From an uncultured Oscillospiraceae bacterium (lineage in GTDB: Bacteria > Bacillota > Clostridia > Oscillospirales > Acutalibacteraceae), in NCBI GenBank assembly GCA_949289045.1, contig CASEMN010000003.1:119682-183681 (forward strand): DNA of 64,000 nt, written 5' to 3'. The position numbers and the translations under genes were made by a program. The notes under the pieces were generated by a model. It saw only the letters and a program-made list of their open reading frames with translations. It made no database searches and had not been told where the DNA came from. This document shows positions 15,638-23,412 of this stretch, piece by piece (the first letter of the stretch is position 1; the number at the start of each line of letters is the position of its first letter).

Positions 15638-17788
15638 TTACTTTATTTCAGGAGTTTTTCCGTTTATAAGTCTTGCAGAGTTTGCAATAGCTATAAGAGC
15701 AACTCCAACATCTGCAAACACAGCCATCCACATTGACGCAAGTCCGAAAGCACCAAGGATGAGTACTACAGCCTTAACACCCAATGCAAACCAGATGTTA
15801 AAGTGAACAATGGACATTGTCTTTCGGAAAAGAGCTATGGCGGTTGCAATTGAAGAAGGCTTACTGCCCATAAGCACTAAATCTCCCGCTTCAATAGCCG
15901 CATCGCTGCCGAGTCCCATTGCAGCTCCCGCATGAGCACAGGCAAGAACCGGAGCGTCGTTTATTCCATCACCTGCAAATATTGTAATACCTGATTCACT
16001 TTTAATTTTTTCGAGAATTGAAAGCTTATCCTCAGGAAGAAGTCCCGCATAGTATTCATCTATACCCAGTCTGTCCGCAACGGATTTAGCGGCATCCTCA
16101 TGGTCACCCGTAAGCATGGCTATGCGCTTTATTCCAAGCGCTTTAAGCTGTCTGACCGCTTCTGCCGAGTCTTCACGGAGTTTACTTTCAACGCTTATTG
16201 CTCCTGCGGCTTTTCCGGAAACTCCAACGAAAATCTGTGCTCCCGCTTCGCCCAATGCGCTTGTATCTACACCGCTGTTTTCGAGGAAACGTCTGCTGCC
16301 GCAGATTACTTCTTCTCCGTCAAGATTTATCTTAGTGCCGTTTCCAGGTATTTCTTCAAATCCTGAAATCTTCTTTTCATCAATTTCAGTGTAAGCTCTG
16401 CGTACACATTCCGCCAGAGGATGCACAGAAAAATGCTCTCCGTATGAAGCATAGCGAAGTACATCATTCTCAGTAAATCCTTCTGCACAGCGAACACTTT
16501 CAATTTCGTTTTCTTCACAGGTAAGGGTTCCGGTTTTATCAAAAACCACAGCTTTTGCCTTTGACACAAGCTCTACAAAAGTACCGCCCTTTACAAGTAT
16601 ACCTCTTTTTGAAGCTCCGCCTATTCCTGCAAAGAATCCCAAGGGCACTGACAATACAAGAGCACAGGGACAGGATGCTACAAGGAAAACAAGACTGCGC
16701 TGAACCCACATTGAAAGACTTCCCATACCGAAAAGAGGCGGTAGAAGTGCCAGAGCGGCAGCAAGGGCTATAACGGTAGGAGTATAATAGACAGCTAACT
16801 TTGTAACGGTCTTTTCAGCCTTGCCCTTTCTGCTTGCGGCAGATTCAACCATATCTATTATTCTCGAAGCGGCGGAGTTTTCACTGGTGGCAACAGCTTT
16901 AGCGGTAACCTCACCGGTCTGATTTATGCATCCGCTTAGAACTGTTTTTCCTGCCGTTACTTCAACTGGCAGGCTTTCTCCTGTCACCGGTGAGCAGTCA
17001 ACCTGAGTGGCTCCCTCAATTATTTCGCAGTCAACAGGGAAACGCTCAAAGGGTAAAATTTTTATCATATCCCCGATTTTAATTTCCTCTGCTGAAACAG
17101 TTTTGATCTCTCCGCCAGGCAAAAGGATATTGGCTTTATCGGGGCGTATCTGTGAAAGAGCGGCAATAGACCTTCTTGACCTTGAAACCGCATAATCCTC
17201 CAAAAGCTCGCCGACACTGAAAAACATAATAACCGATGCGGCTTCTTTATATTCGCCTATTATGAATGCCGCAATAACCGCAATTGCCACAAGGAGGTTT
17301 TCATCGGCTCTCCTTGCCATGAGGCTGTGGAAAGCCTCTATAAGCACCGGGAAGCCGCATATAGCAGCTGAAATTATAAGAAGGATATTTGATACCGTTC
17401 CTTCAAAAAACGGCATAAATCCCAGCACAAGAAGCACAGCGGAAACACAGATAAGTATAAGAGATTTTTTAATATCCCCTGAGCCGTGTTCGTGGCTATG
17501 CTCATGGCTATGTTCATGATCATGGTCATGTGAAGGTTCGGAAGAATGCTTCTCTTCACTGCCTTTAGCAACAGGAGAAATTTCACAGGCATGACCTGAC
17601 TTTTTTATAATCTCCTCCACTTTTTTCTCGGGGTTCTCCAAAGAATCATCAGCTTCAAAGGTGAGTGTTTCGCTGGTAAAATTAAGGCTTACATTATGAA
17701 GCCCTTCCTGCTCGGCTATTTTTCTTTCTACTCCTGCCGCACATGCTGCACAGTCAAGACCGGATACTTTATATTTATATTTTTTCAC
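15638..17788 (-). CDS. zntA: Zn/Cd/Pb-exporting P1B-type ATPase
   Basis: Pumps divalent soft metals out of the cell at the cost of ATP. The 716-residue protein begins with an HMA metal-binding domain (Cys13 and Cys16 in GLDCAACAAG), followed by a His/Glu/Asp-rich linker (about 78-106), membrane segments, the actuator PVTGESLPVE, the transport motif CPCALVLSVP, phosphorylation motif DKTGTLT and hinge GDGINDAP. The CPC motif with the His-rich linker points to Zn/Cd rather than copper. It overlaps the ArsR sensor gene by 4 bases and is clearly in one operon with it. Confidence 0.93.
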   Translation of the reverse strand: MKKYKYKVSGLDCAACAAGVERKIAEQEGLHNVSLNFTSETLTFEADDSLENPEKKVEEIIKKSGHACEISPVAKGSEEKHSSEPSHDHDHEHSHEHSHEHGSGDIKKSLILICVSAVLLVLGFMPFFEGTVSNILLIISAAICGFPVLIEAFHSLMARRADENLLVAIAVIAAFIIGEYKEAASVIMFFSVGELLEDYAVSRSRRSIAALSQIRPDKANILLPGGEIKTVSAEEIKIGDMIKILPFERFPVDCEIIEGATQVDCSPVTGESLPVEVTAGKTVLSGCINQTGEVTAKAVATSENSAASRIIDMVESAASRKGKAEKTVTKLAVYYTPTVIALAAALALLPPLFGMGSLSMWVQRSLVFLVASCPCALVLSVPLGFFAGIGGASKRGILVKGGTFVELVSKAKAVVFDKTGTLTCEENEIESVRCAEGFTENDVLRYASYGEHFSVHPLAECVRRAYTEIDEKKISGFEEIPGNGTKINLDGEEVICGSRRFLENSGVDTSALGEAGAQIFVGVSGKAAGAISVESKLREDSAEAVRQLKALGIKRIAMLTGDHEDAAKSVADRLGIDEYYAGLLPEDKLSILEKIKSESGITIFAGDGINDAPVLACAHAGAAMGLGSDAAIEAGDLVLMGSKPSSIATAIALFRKTMSIVHFNIWFALGVKAVVLILGAFGLASMWMAVFADVGVALIAIANSARLINGKTPEIK

Positions 17789-18144
17789 CGCTTCTCACCT
17801 CTCTTATGACGTATATGTTCAAGTCCCGCATTGAAAATCAAACTTACATGTTCATCGTCCAAAGAATAGTAAACTATTTTTCCGTGGCGGCGGGGTCTTA
17901 CAAGTCCCGCAGAGCGAAGTATCCTGAGCTGGTGGGATATTGCACTTTGACCCATTCCCAAAAGCTCCGCTATATCACGCACACACATCTCATCTTCAAG
18001 CAAAGCACTTAAAATGCTTATTCTCGTACTGTCCCCGAAAACCTTAAAAAGTTCGGATAAATCATACAGCACTTCTATATCAGGCATAGTCTTTTTACCA
18101 TCAGTATTCTGCATTTCCTGTTCAGTCTTTTCACCGCTAATCAA
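17785..18144 (-). CDS. czrA: ArsR/SmtB-family zinc sensor (CzrA-like)
   Basis: Metal-responsive repressor of the ATPase. The winged helix (about 30-95) contains recognition helix GQSAISHQLRILRSAG. Asp97, His99, His110 and His113 reproduce exactly the spacing of the alpha-5 site of CzrA/SmtB (D-x-H, +11 H, +3 H), which binds Zn/Co; Cys54 sits where CadC-type sensors have the ELCV Cys, though the Cys pair is incomplete. The start is a TTG at 18144 with GGAGG 8 bases upstream. Its promoter carries a 9-10-9 inverted repeat. The metal is inferred from ligands. Confidence 0.92.
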   Translation of the reverse strand: MISGEKTEQEMQNTDGKKTMPDIEVLYDLSELFKVFGDSTRISILSALLEDEMCVRDIAELLGMGQSAISHQLRILRSAGLVRPRRHGKIVYYSLDDEHVSLIFNAGLEHIRHKRGEKR

Positions 18145-18170
18145 AACTAAAACCTCCGCTTCATTTCAAT

Positions 18171-18228
18171 ACATGAACACTTATTCATATGTTCATGTCT
18201 ATTATATTACATGTTATGCTTTTGTCAA
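18171..18228 (-). promoter_or_regulatory. Promoter and operator of the ArsR-ATPase operon
   Basis: Minus-strand promoter with perfect hexamers TTGACA (18223-18228) and TATAAT (18201-18206) 16 bases apart. Immediately downstream lies the inverted repeat ACATGAACA (18171-18179) / TGTTCATGT (18190-18198), the shape of an ArsR/SmtB operator, so bound repressor would cover the transcription start. Confidence 0.88.
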
Positions 18229-18259
18229 TAGATGTTGCAAAGAAAAATGAAAAATTTTC

Positions 18260-18430
18260 TTGACCTTATATTTTATTGCGTTACAATGATTTTACAGAGA
18301 TAAAAACACTGTCCGGTTGGTAGTCCGGACACAGTAATTTTATGAGTTTAAGAGAACAACTCATATTTTACTGTCAGTAACCTGCCTCCTTGGTTGTCCG
18401 TTCTCTGTCAGGTTATCTTTAAGGAGGAAA
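18260..18430 (+). promoter_or_regulatory. Promoter and yjdF-type leader RNA (riboswitch)
   Basis: A promoter (TTGACC 18260-18265, 16 bases, TACAAT 18282-18287) starts a leader of about 140 bases before yjdF. The leader is strongly structured: TGTCCGG..CCGGACA hairpin at about 18310-18331, GAGTT..AACTC at about 18343-18362, and sequences near 18385-18420 that can pair across. The yjdF motif RNA, described as a riboswitch for aza-aromatic compounds, occurs at this position before this gene. I infer identity from gene context and structure, not from a covariance search. Confidence 0.75.
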
Positions 18431-18435
18431 AATTG

Positions 18436-18855
18436 ATGGAAAAATCCTATTCGAGTCTTACGGTATTGTTTGAGCCGCCCTTCTGGGTGGGAATCTTTGA
18501 GCTTACCTATAACGGACGCTACTGCGCCTGTAAGGTTACATTCGGAGCCGAACCTACCGACCCGCAGATTTATGAATTCATTCTGCGAAATTTTACAAGC
18601 CTTGAATTCAGTCCGTCAATAAAAGCCGGAGAACACTGCGACAAACGTATTAATCCCAAAAGGCTCCGCCGGGAAATAAACCGACAGCAGCAGTCTTTTC
18701 AGAAAAGTACAAAATCGCAGCAGGCACTTTCGCTTTTACACAGTGAGAAAAAACAGCTGGCAAAAAAGAGAAACAAAGAGTTCAGAATCGAAGAAAAAGA
18801 ACGTATTTATGAGCTAAAAAAACAAAAGCGTAAAGCAAAACACAGAGGATACTAA
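18436..18855 (+). CDS. yjdF: YjdF-family (DUF2992) protein
   Basis: A 139-residue basic protein of unknown biochemical role. It begins with a compact domain (LTVLFEPPFWVGIFELTYNG, then KVTFGAEPTDPQIYEF) and ends in a Lys/Arg/Gln-rich helical tail (about 85-139), the standard YjdF layout. The ATG at 18436 has AAGGAGG 8 bases upstream; the frame stays open further left but lies inside the leader RNA. Members are linked to responses to small aromatic, possibly toxic, molecules through their riboswitch. Own terminator at 18877-18917. Confidence 0.92.
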   Translation: MEKSYSSLTVLFEPPFWVGIFELTYNGRYCACKVTFGAEPTDPQIYEFILRNFTSLEFSPSIKAGEHCDKRINPKRLRREINRQQQSFQKSTKSQQALSLLHSEKKQLAKKRNKEFRIEEKERIYELKKQKRKAKHRGY

Positions 18856-18876
18856 ACGACGTTTTCCTCACCGGCA

Positions 18877-18917
18877 AAAATCTCCGCCATGCAAATAAAA
18901 TGCACGGCGGAGATTTT
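18877..18917 (+). terminator. Terminator after yjdF
   Basis: Stem 18877-18888 with 18906-18917 (12 pairs) extended by TGCA inside, ending in ATTTTATC. Confidence 0.75.
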
Positions 18918-18926
18918 ATCATTCAT

Positions 18927-18962
18927 AAAAACCGCCGCAGAAAATTTTCTCTGCGACGGTTT
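18927..18962 (-). terminator. Terminator after the secreted hydrolase gene
   Basis: On the minus strand, imperfect stem (AAACCGTCGCAGA with TCTGCGGCGGTTT) followed by TTTATG; 22 bases after the hydrolase stop. Confidence 0.7.
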
Positions 18963-18983
18963 CAATAGTCTATTCAGTTTATT

Positions 18984-19834
18984 TTATTTGCACATAAAAT
19001 CTTTCCAGTTGCTGTCATTTGAAAGTGCACCACCGGAAACAAATACTGTTTTTGCAGCGTCATCATCTTTAAGGTTTGCATCAAACCAGGCTATTGCATA
19101 AGCTGAAATCTTATCAGGAGTGAAAATACAGGTTGTATGCACTCCGCCTTTAAGGGAGGCATAAACTGCCGGGCCTGTTACCGCTCCATAGGCAGGTTTT
19201 ACCCACATTGAGGATAAAACCATTAAATCCAAGGTACCAGTCATAAAAAATACAGGTTTACTGAGCTTTGCAGCTTCATATTTAAAGTTAGAACCGGCAA
19301 TAGAAAGAACACACTTTATTCTGCTGTCGGCTGCTCCTGCATTTACGGCACTTCTTCCGCCCTGTGAATGTCCGGCTGCGGCAATGTTATCTGTATCCAC
19401 TTTTCCGTAAAATACGCTTGAAGGATCGCCATTCTTCTCAAGTATATAATCCACAGTATCACTTTGAGCCGTTCCATCAGCAGTCATTACAGAAGTATCA
19501 GCAGCAACTATGTAACCCGCCGCAGCAAAGCTTTTAAGTAAATTAAAATATAGTTGAGTGATGCAGCCTGTACCGTTTGCCCAGACAATTACAGGATATT
19601 CCCTGTTACTTTCTGTGAGATCGCTGGGATAAAACACAATTTTCCTGAACCCCAAAAGTTTGTATCCTTAATACAGGTTACTACGGAGCTGTCGCTCTGA
19701 AAACAGTAAGTATCGTATGAACCTGCAGATGCCGAAAAAGCAAACATAGGCAGAATTAAAACTACCGCCAAAATTAAAGCCAAAAATCTTTTTTCATATT
19801 TTTTACTCTCCGTTCCGCCGCCGTTTTTGACCAC
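18984..19834 (-). pseudogene. Secreted alpha/beta hydrolase (PET hydrolase/dienelactone-like), frameshifted
   Basis: Two overlapping frames together make one protein of about 283 residues. The first (GTG start at 19834, GGAGGG upstream) carries a signal peptide (LALILAVVLILPMFAFSASA) and runs to about 19640; the second continues with VFYPSDL, IVWANGTG, the nucleophile GHSQGG, an acid in GTLDLM and a His in GGVHTTC. They are one base out of phase at TTTTGGGG (about 19637-19645); one extra G or T would restore the frame. The fold resembles the polyester/lipase family of secreted serine hydrolases. Decay or an error in a homopolymer run are both possible. Confidence 0.75.
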
Positions 19835-20100
19835 TGTAATCCCTCCGTGGCGACACCGGAAACGAACTGAATAAGCCGCAATTCTTACCCACTTCCTATT
19901 AAACGCTAAATGAGATTTAACATTTCGCTAAATTTACAGCGGTCTATATAAAATATTATCACGGTAAAATATTTACTGTCAGCCTAACAAGCTGCGGATT
20001 GTTAAAATTTTGTCACATCATTATTGACAAAATTTCTGGGCTATTTTTTGTTTTAACAATAAACGCAATTTTTTATCTATATTTACCAATATATTAGTAG
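19835..20100. other. Intergenic region with an 11-base inverted repeat
   Basis: No gene seen between the hydrolase start and the dinB promoter. It contains a perfect inverted repeat, AAATTTTGTCA (20005-20015) and TGACAAAATTT (20025-20035), with a 9-base spacer and no T-tract, so an operator or structured upstream element rather than a terminator. Confidence 0.45.
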
Positions 20101-20147
20101 TTTACTTTTTATAAAAAATATGATATTATTTTACGAACAAATGTTCG
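20101..20147 (+). promoter_or_regulatory. dinB promoter with LexA (SOS) box
   Basis: TTTACT (20101-20106), 17 bases, TATTAT (20124-20129), followed at 20134-20147 by CGAACAAATGTTCG, a perfect match to the Gram-positive LexA/DinR box. The box covers the expected start site, so repression by LexA is expected. Confidence 0.93.
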
Positions 20148-20157
20148 AGGTGATTTT

Positions 20158-21402
20158 ATGAAAAACCGCACCATACTCCACTGTGACCTTAACAATTTTT
20201 TCGCTTCGGTAGAGTGCTTTTTTGCTCCGGAACTAAAAAAGGTTCCTGTCGCAGTATGCGGCTCAAAAGAGGAACGTCACGGAATAGTCCTTGCCAAAAA
20301 CGAGCTGGCCAAAAAATGCGGAGTAAAAACTGCGGAGGCCATCTGGCAGGCTAAAAAGAAATGCCCTAATCTTGTAACTGTTCCTCCCCATTATGACAAA
20401 TACGTGGAATTTTCAGAAAAGGCAAAGAAAATATATCGTGACTATACCGATCGTATAGAGCCCTTTGGCATTGATGAGTGCTGGCTGGATGTAACGGGAT
20501 GTGAATGGCTTTTCGGAAGCGGCGAAGAAATAGCTCATAAAATAAGAAGAAGAATAAAACACGAGCTTGGAATAACGGCATCGGTAGGAGTAAGCTTCAA
20601 CAAAATATTTGCAAAACTTGGAAGCGACCTAAAAAAACCTGATGCGGTTACAGTTATTTCCCGCGAAAACTATAAGGAAAAAATCTGGTCTTTGCCGGCA
20701 GATTCTATAATCGGAGTTGGACGCAAAACAATAAAAGTCATGAATAATGTAGGCATTAAAACTATCGGTGATATCGGCTCCGCCCCGGAAGGATTGCTCA
20801 AAGAGCTTTTAGGTAAAAACGGCGAAGCACTCCGTCTTGCTGCACTCGGACTTGATAATTCTCCCGTTGTAGACGAAAAAGAGTCACCGGAAGCCAAAAG
20901 CATTGGCAGAAGCGTTACCTGTCGGTACAGTCTTACCACATGGGAAGACGTATACCGTGTAGCTCTCTCTCTTTGCGAGAGGATATGCTATTCCATGCAG
21001 CGAGACGGAATTTTTACGGATTGCATAAAGGTAAGTATTAAAAACGACAATCTTTCCGTTCTCGAAAAACAGAAAAAAATTATGCAGCCAACAAACAGTC
21101 CTTCTGCAATGTATAATGAAGCTAAGGTTCTTTTAAATGAGCTTTGGAACGGAGTTTCTCCGGTGCGGGCTTTAGGAGTATATGCGGCTTCCCTTACGGA
21201 AAACGGCAGCATCTGCCAGCTCTCTTTTGATTCAGGGGCAGACAGGCTTAAAAAACAAGATAATCTTGAAGAAAGCGTGTTTATGATCAGAAATAAATAC
21301 GGCGCTAATGTACTCAAACGTGCTGTGCTTTTAGAAGAGCTTCCCTATTCGAGAAGAGATGACAACGAAAGCGGCACACCAATTCAGGAAATATGCAAAT
21401 AA
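20158..21402 (+). CDS. dinB: Y-family DNA polymerase IV
   Basis: Error-prone translesion polymerase. The 414-residue protein has Asp10 in CDLNNFFASVE, Asp106-Glu107 in GIDECWLDVTG (metal-binding catalytic residues), GVSFNKIFAKLGSDLKKP typical of DinB, helix-hairpin-helix region (about 175-230) and a little-finger domain; the tail lacks a clear QLxLF clamp motif but has CQLSFD at about 356-361, which may serve. The LexA box in its promoter puts it in the SOS response. Gene stands alone. Confidence 0.93.
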   Translation: MKNRTILHCDLNNFFASVECFFAPELKKVPVAVCGSKEERHGIVLAKNELAKKCGVKTAEAIWQAKKKCPNLVTVPPHYDKYVEFSEKAKKIYRDYTDRIEPFGIDECWLDVTGCEWLFGSGEEIAHKIRRRIKHELGITASVGVSFNKIFAKLGSDLKKPDAVTVISRENYKEKIWSLPADSIIGVGRKTIKVMNNVGIKTIGDIGSAPEGLLKELLGKNGEALRLAALGLDNSPVVDEKESPEAKSIGRSVTCRYSLTTWEDVYRVALSLCERICYSMQRDGIFTDCIKVSIKNDNLSVLEKQKKIMQPTNSPSAMYNEAKVLLNELWNGVSPVRALGVYAASLTENGSICQLSFDSGADRLKKQDNLEESVFMIRNKYGANVLKRAVLLEELPYSRRDDNESGTPIQEICK

Positions 21403-21574
21403 AATTAAAGCTGTTTCAAAGGTATATTTTTTATATTTTAAATTTATAACTGCTTTTCAGAATATGAAACCCGACAAAAACAGATTATGTTCCCGAAAAT
21501 AATTTGTCTGCTTAAATCAGTTTTTGTAAAATAATGTATAGGTTCCAATTATTCAAACTGTACAAAAAAATCTG

Positions 21575-21603
21575 TTGACAAACCGAATGTTTTCAGTTAT
21601 GAT
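21575..21603 (+). promoter_or_regulatory. Strong sigma-A promoter of the sigH-like gene
   Basis: TTGACA (21575-21580), 17 bases, TATGAT (21598-21603), ending 37 bases before the start codon. Confidence 0.8.
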
Positions 21604-21640
21604 ATAAAAGTGCAGAAATATTAAACCGGAGGTGTTGTTT

Positions 21641-22231
21641 TTGGGCAAGAATTTACCCGACTACACCAACGAAGAAATATATTCAGACGAAGAGCTTGCT
21701 GCTTTGGCAAAAAACGGCGACGCTCATGCGGTTTCTGCACTAATTGCAAGACTTATTCCGGTTATTAAAAACAAAGTTTCTCTTTATAAAGACTGTTGGC
21801 CGGGACACGATGACCTTCTTCAGGAAGGTATGCTGGGAATTTTATCGGCAGTAAAAACTTTCGATTCTTCCCGCGAAGCCTCTTTTAAAACCTATGCTTC
21901 CGTGTGCATCGGCAACAGAATAACTTCCGCCATAAGAGGCGCAACCGGAAAAAAACGCATACCCGAAAATCAGTTCGTTTCACTTGAAGATGAAGAGTTA
22001 CCTTTGACCGAGCCCCACTTGAATCCGGAAGAGGTTGTGCTTGACAATGAAGCGGTTGAAACTATTCAGGCCGCTTTCTCAAAATTGCTATCCCCTTTCG
22101 AACACGAGGTTTTAATGCTTTATCTTAACGGCCACTCTTACGAGGAGATTGCCGTGCAGCTTGATTCCACCGCAAAATCGGTTGACAACGCATTGCAGCG
22201 AGTAAGGCGTAAGCTGAAATTCTTAATGTGA
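21641..22231 (+). CDS. sigH: SigH-like RNA polymerase sigma factor
   Basis: A 196-residue sigma-70-family protein with regions 2 and 4. The pattern SDEELAALAKNGD, then HDDLLQEGMLGILSAVKTFD (region 2.2), SFKTYASVCIGNRITSAI (2.4) and the ending SYEEIAVQLDSTAKSVDNALQRVRRKL (region 4.2) closely follow Bacillus SigH, the early-sporulation/stationary-phase factor. The start is taken as TTG at 21641, 8 bases after GGAGG; a GTG at 21632 overlaps the ribosome site. In many genomes sigH lies near rlmB or nusG; that context is missing, so a divergent paralogue is possible. Confidence 0.75.
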   Translation: MGKNLPDYTNEEIYSDEELAALAKNGDAHAVSALIARLIPVIKNKVSLYKDCWPGHDDLLQEGMLGILSAVKTFDSSREASFKTYASVCIGNRITSAIRGATGKKRIPENQFVSLEDEELPLTEPHLNPEEVVLDNEAVETIQAAFSKLLSPFEHEVLMLYLNGHSYEEIAVQLDSTAKSVDNALQRVRRKLKFLM

Positions 22232-22269
22232 AAAGGTTTTATGCCTTTAGTTTTTTCATACGGACAAAT

Positions 22270-22285
22270 AAGCGGTTTTCCGCTT
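22270..22285 (+). terminator. Possible weak terminator after the sigma factor gene
   Basis: Six-base stem AAGCGG/CCGCTT with TTTT loop, followed only by TAAT. Confidence 0.4.
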
Positions 22286-22291
22286 TAATAT

Positions 22292-22355
22292 GCCCCCATA
22301 GCTTAAAGTAGAGCGTTGTTTATCCAAAGGTGTCGGTGCGATTCCGTCCAAGGGC
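22292..22355 (+). pseudogene. Degenerate tRNA-like sequence
   Basis: The stretch begins GCCCCCATAGCTT and continues with AGTAGAGC (D-arm like), a shortened anticodon arm, then GTCGGTGCGATTCCGTC (T-arm with loop TGCGATT, one stem mismatch) and ends AAGGGCA. Order and spacing follow a tRNA, but the 3' acceptor strand pairs with only four of seven 5' bases, the D-loop lacks GG, and the anticodon stem is about three pairs. At 64 bases it is about 10 short. A decayed tRNA is the simplest reading; a tRNA-like leader of the zinc-ribbon gene 31 bases downstream is the alternative. Confidence 0.55.
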
Positions 22356-22385
22356 AAAATTACATTCAAGCGAGGTTAAAAAACA

Positions 22386-22670
22386 ATGTACGAAGACAAA
22401 ACTCTCATTTGCAAGGAATGCGGTAAAGAATTCGTTTTCACAGCAGGCGAGCAGGAGTTCTATGCAGAAAAGGGATTCGTTAACGAGCCCCAGCGCTGCA
22501 AACCCTGCCGTGACGCACGTAAAAACGCAAACAGACCTGAACGTGTTATGTACGAGGCAACATGCGCTAAGTGCGGCGGTGTAGCGAAGGTTCCCTTCCA
22601 GCCCCGTGAGGACCGTGATGTTTATTGCAGCGAGTGCTTTGCAAAAATGAAGGCTGAGGAAGAAGCATAA
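22386..22670 (+). CDS. Zinc-ribbon protein with two CxxC-CxxC sets
   Basis: A 94-residue protein with two four-Cys zinc sites: Cys9/Cys12/Cys38/Cys41 (ICKECGKEF and RCKPC) and Cys60/Cys63/Cys81/Cys84 (CAKCGG and CSEC), with an Arg/Asn-rich linker. It matches the small zinc-ribbon domain-containing proteins widespread in Clostridia; the biochemical role is unknown, with nucleic-acid binding a common guess. Ribosome site is weak (GCGAGG). It follows the tRNA-like element and has its own terminator. Confidence 0.85.
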   Translation: MYEDKTLICKECGKEFVFTAGEQEFYAEKGFVNEPQRCKPCRDARKNANRPERVMYEATCAKCGGVAKVPFQPREDRDVYCSECFAKMKAEEEA

Positions 22671-22712
22671 GCTTAATTGTAAATATTTTTTGCTGTTAGG
22701 TAAAATTTCTTC

Positions 22713-22740
22713 AAAGGTGAAGCTTTAAAGCTTCACCTTT
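22713..22740 (+). terminator. Terminator after the zinc-ribbon gene
   Basis: A perfect 28-base palindrome (AAAGGTGAAGC arms, 22713-22740) followed by TCTTT; also able to act on the other strand. Confidence 0.8.
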
Positions 22741-22811
22741 TCTTTATGCTTCTGCGGTATAACACACTCCTAAAAGGACATATAATAATTCGGAAAGGAG
22801 TGTGTTTTTAT

Positions 22812-23339
22812 TTGAGCGATATTAAAAAAATAACTGTGGGAGGAGCAGTGTTTACACTGTTTTTCGGAACATTGCTCCATTTTGTATTTGAGTGGAGTGG
22901 AAACAGTCCTGTTGTTGGAATTATCGGCGCAGTAAACGAAAGCACATGGGAACATCTTAAACTTTTATTTTATCCGATGCTTTTTTACGGGATATTTGAA
23001 TATTTCACATATGGAAAAGAAACCTCAAACTTTATTCCCGCAAGATTAATCTCCATATTGGCAGGGATGTTTATTATTGTAGCTTCATTTTACACTTATA
23101 CAGGTATAATCGGAAAAAACTTTATGGTTCTCGACATAGGCACCTTTCTCTTAGGAACGGTCGGAGCATATTTTATAGGATACAAAATAATGAAGACTGA
23201 TATCTTATCTTCTAAAAAAGCAACTATACTGGGAATAATAATCCTCATACTCCTCTTTCTCGCCTTTGCTGTGTTCACTTTTAATCCTCCGAAAATTGGG
23301 CTTTTTTTAGATCCGGTAACAGGCACTTATTCCTTTTAA
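22812..23339 (+). CDS. DUF6512-like six-helix membrane protein
   Basis: A 175-residue membrane protein with about six hydrophobic helices and the conserved-looking segment GAVNESTWEHLKLLFYPML (about 40-58), which is typical of a small family of Firmicutes membrane proteins (DUF6512). Function unknown. The start is taken as TTG at 22812 with AAGGAG 11 bases upstream; the frame is open further left but without a ribosome site. Strong terminator at 23348-23376. Confidence 0.75.
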   Translation: MSDIKKITVGGAVFTLFFGTLLHFVFEWSGNSPVVGIIGAVNESTWEHLKLLFYPMLFYGIFEYFTYGKETSNFIPARLISILAGMFIIVASFYTYTGIIGKNFMVLDIGTFLLGTVGAYFIGYKIMKTDILSSKKATILGIIILILLFLAFAVFTFNPPKIGLFLDPVTGTYSF

Positions 23340-23347
23340 CACAGAGA

Positions 23348-23376
23348 ACCCGCTGAAAAACAGCGGGTCCTTTTTT
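23348..23376 (+). terminator. Terminator after the DUF6512-like gene
   Basis: Eight-base perfect stem ACCCGCTG/CAGCGGGT, A5 loop, then CCTTTTTT. Confidence 0.9.
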
Positions 23377-23412
23377 GCTTCTTGCGGCAAATATATATGA
23401 TGTGATAAAATA

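Noticed and set aside
17460..17535. Short tandem repeats in the ATPase gene
   Set aside because: They encode the His/Glu-rich linker of the metal pump; not a satellite or CRISPR.
22330..22584. 84-codon frame overlapping the zinc-ribbon gene
   Set aside because: Shifted reading of a gene with eight placed Cys ligands; starts inside the tRNA-like sequence.
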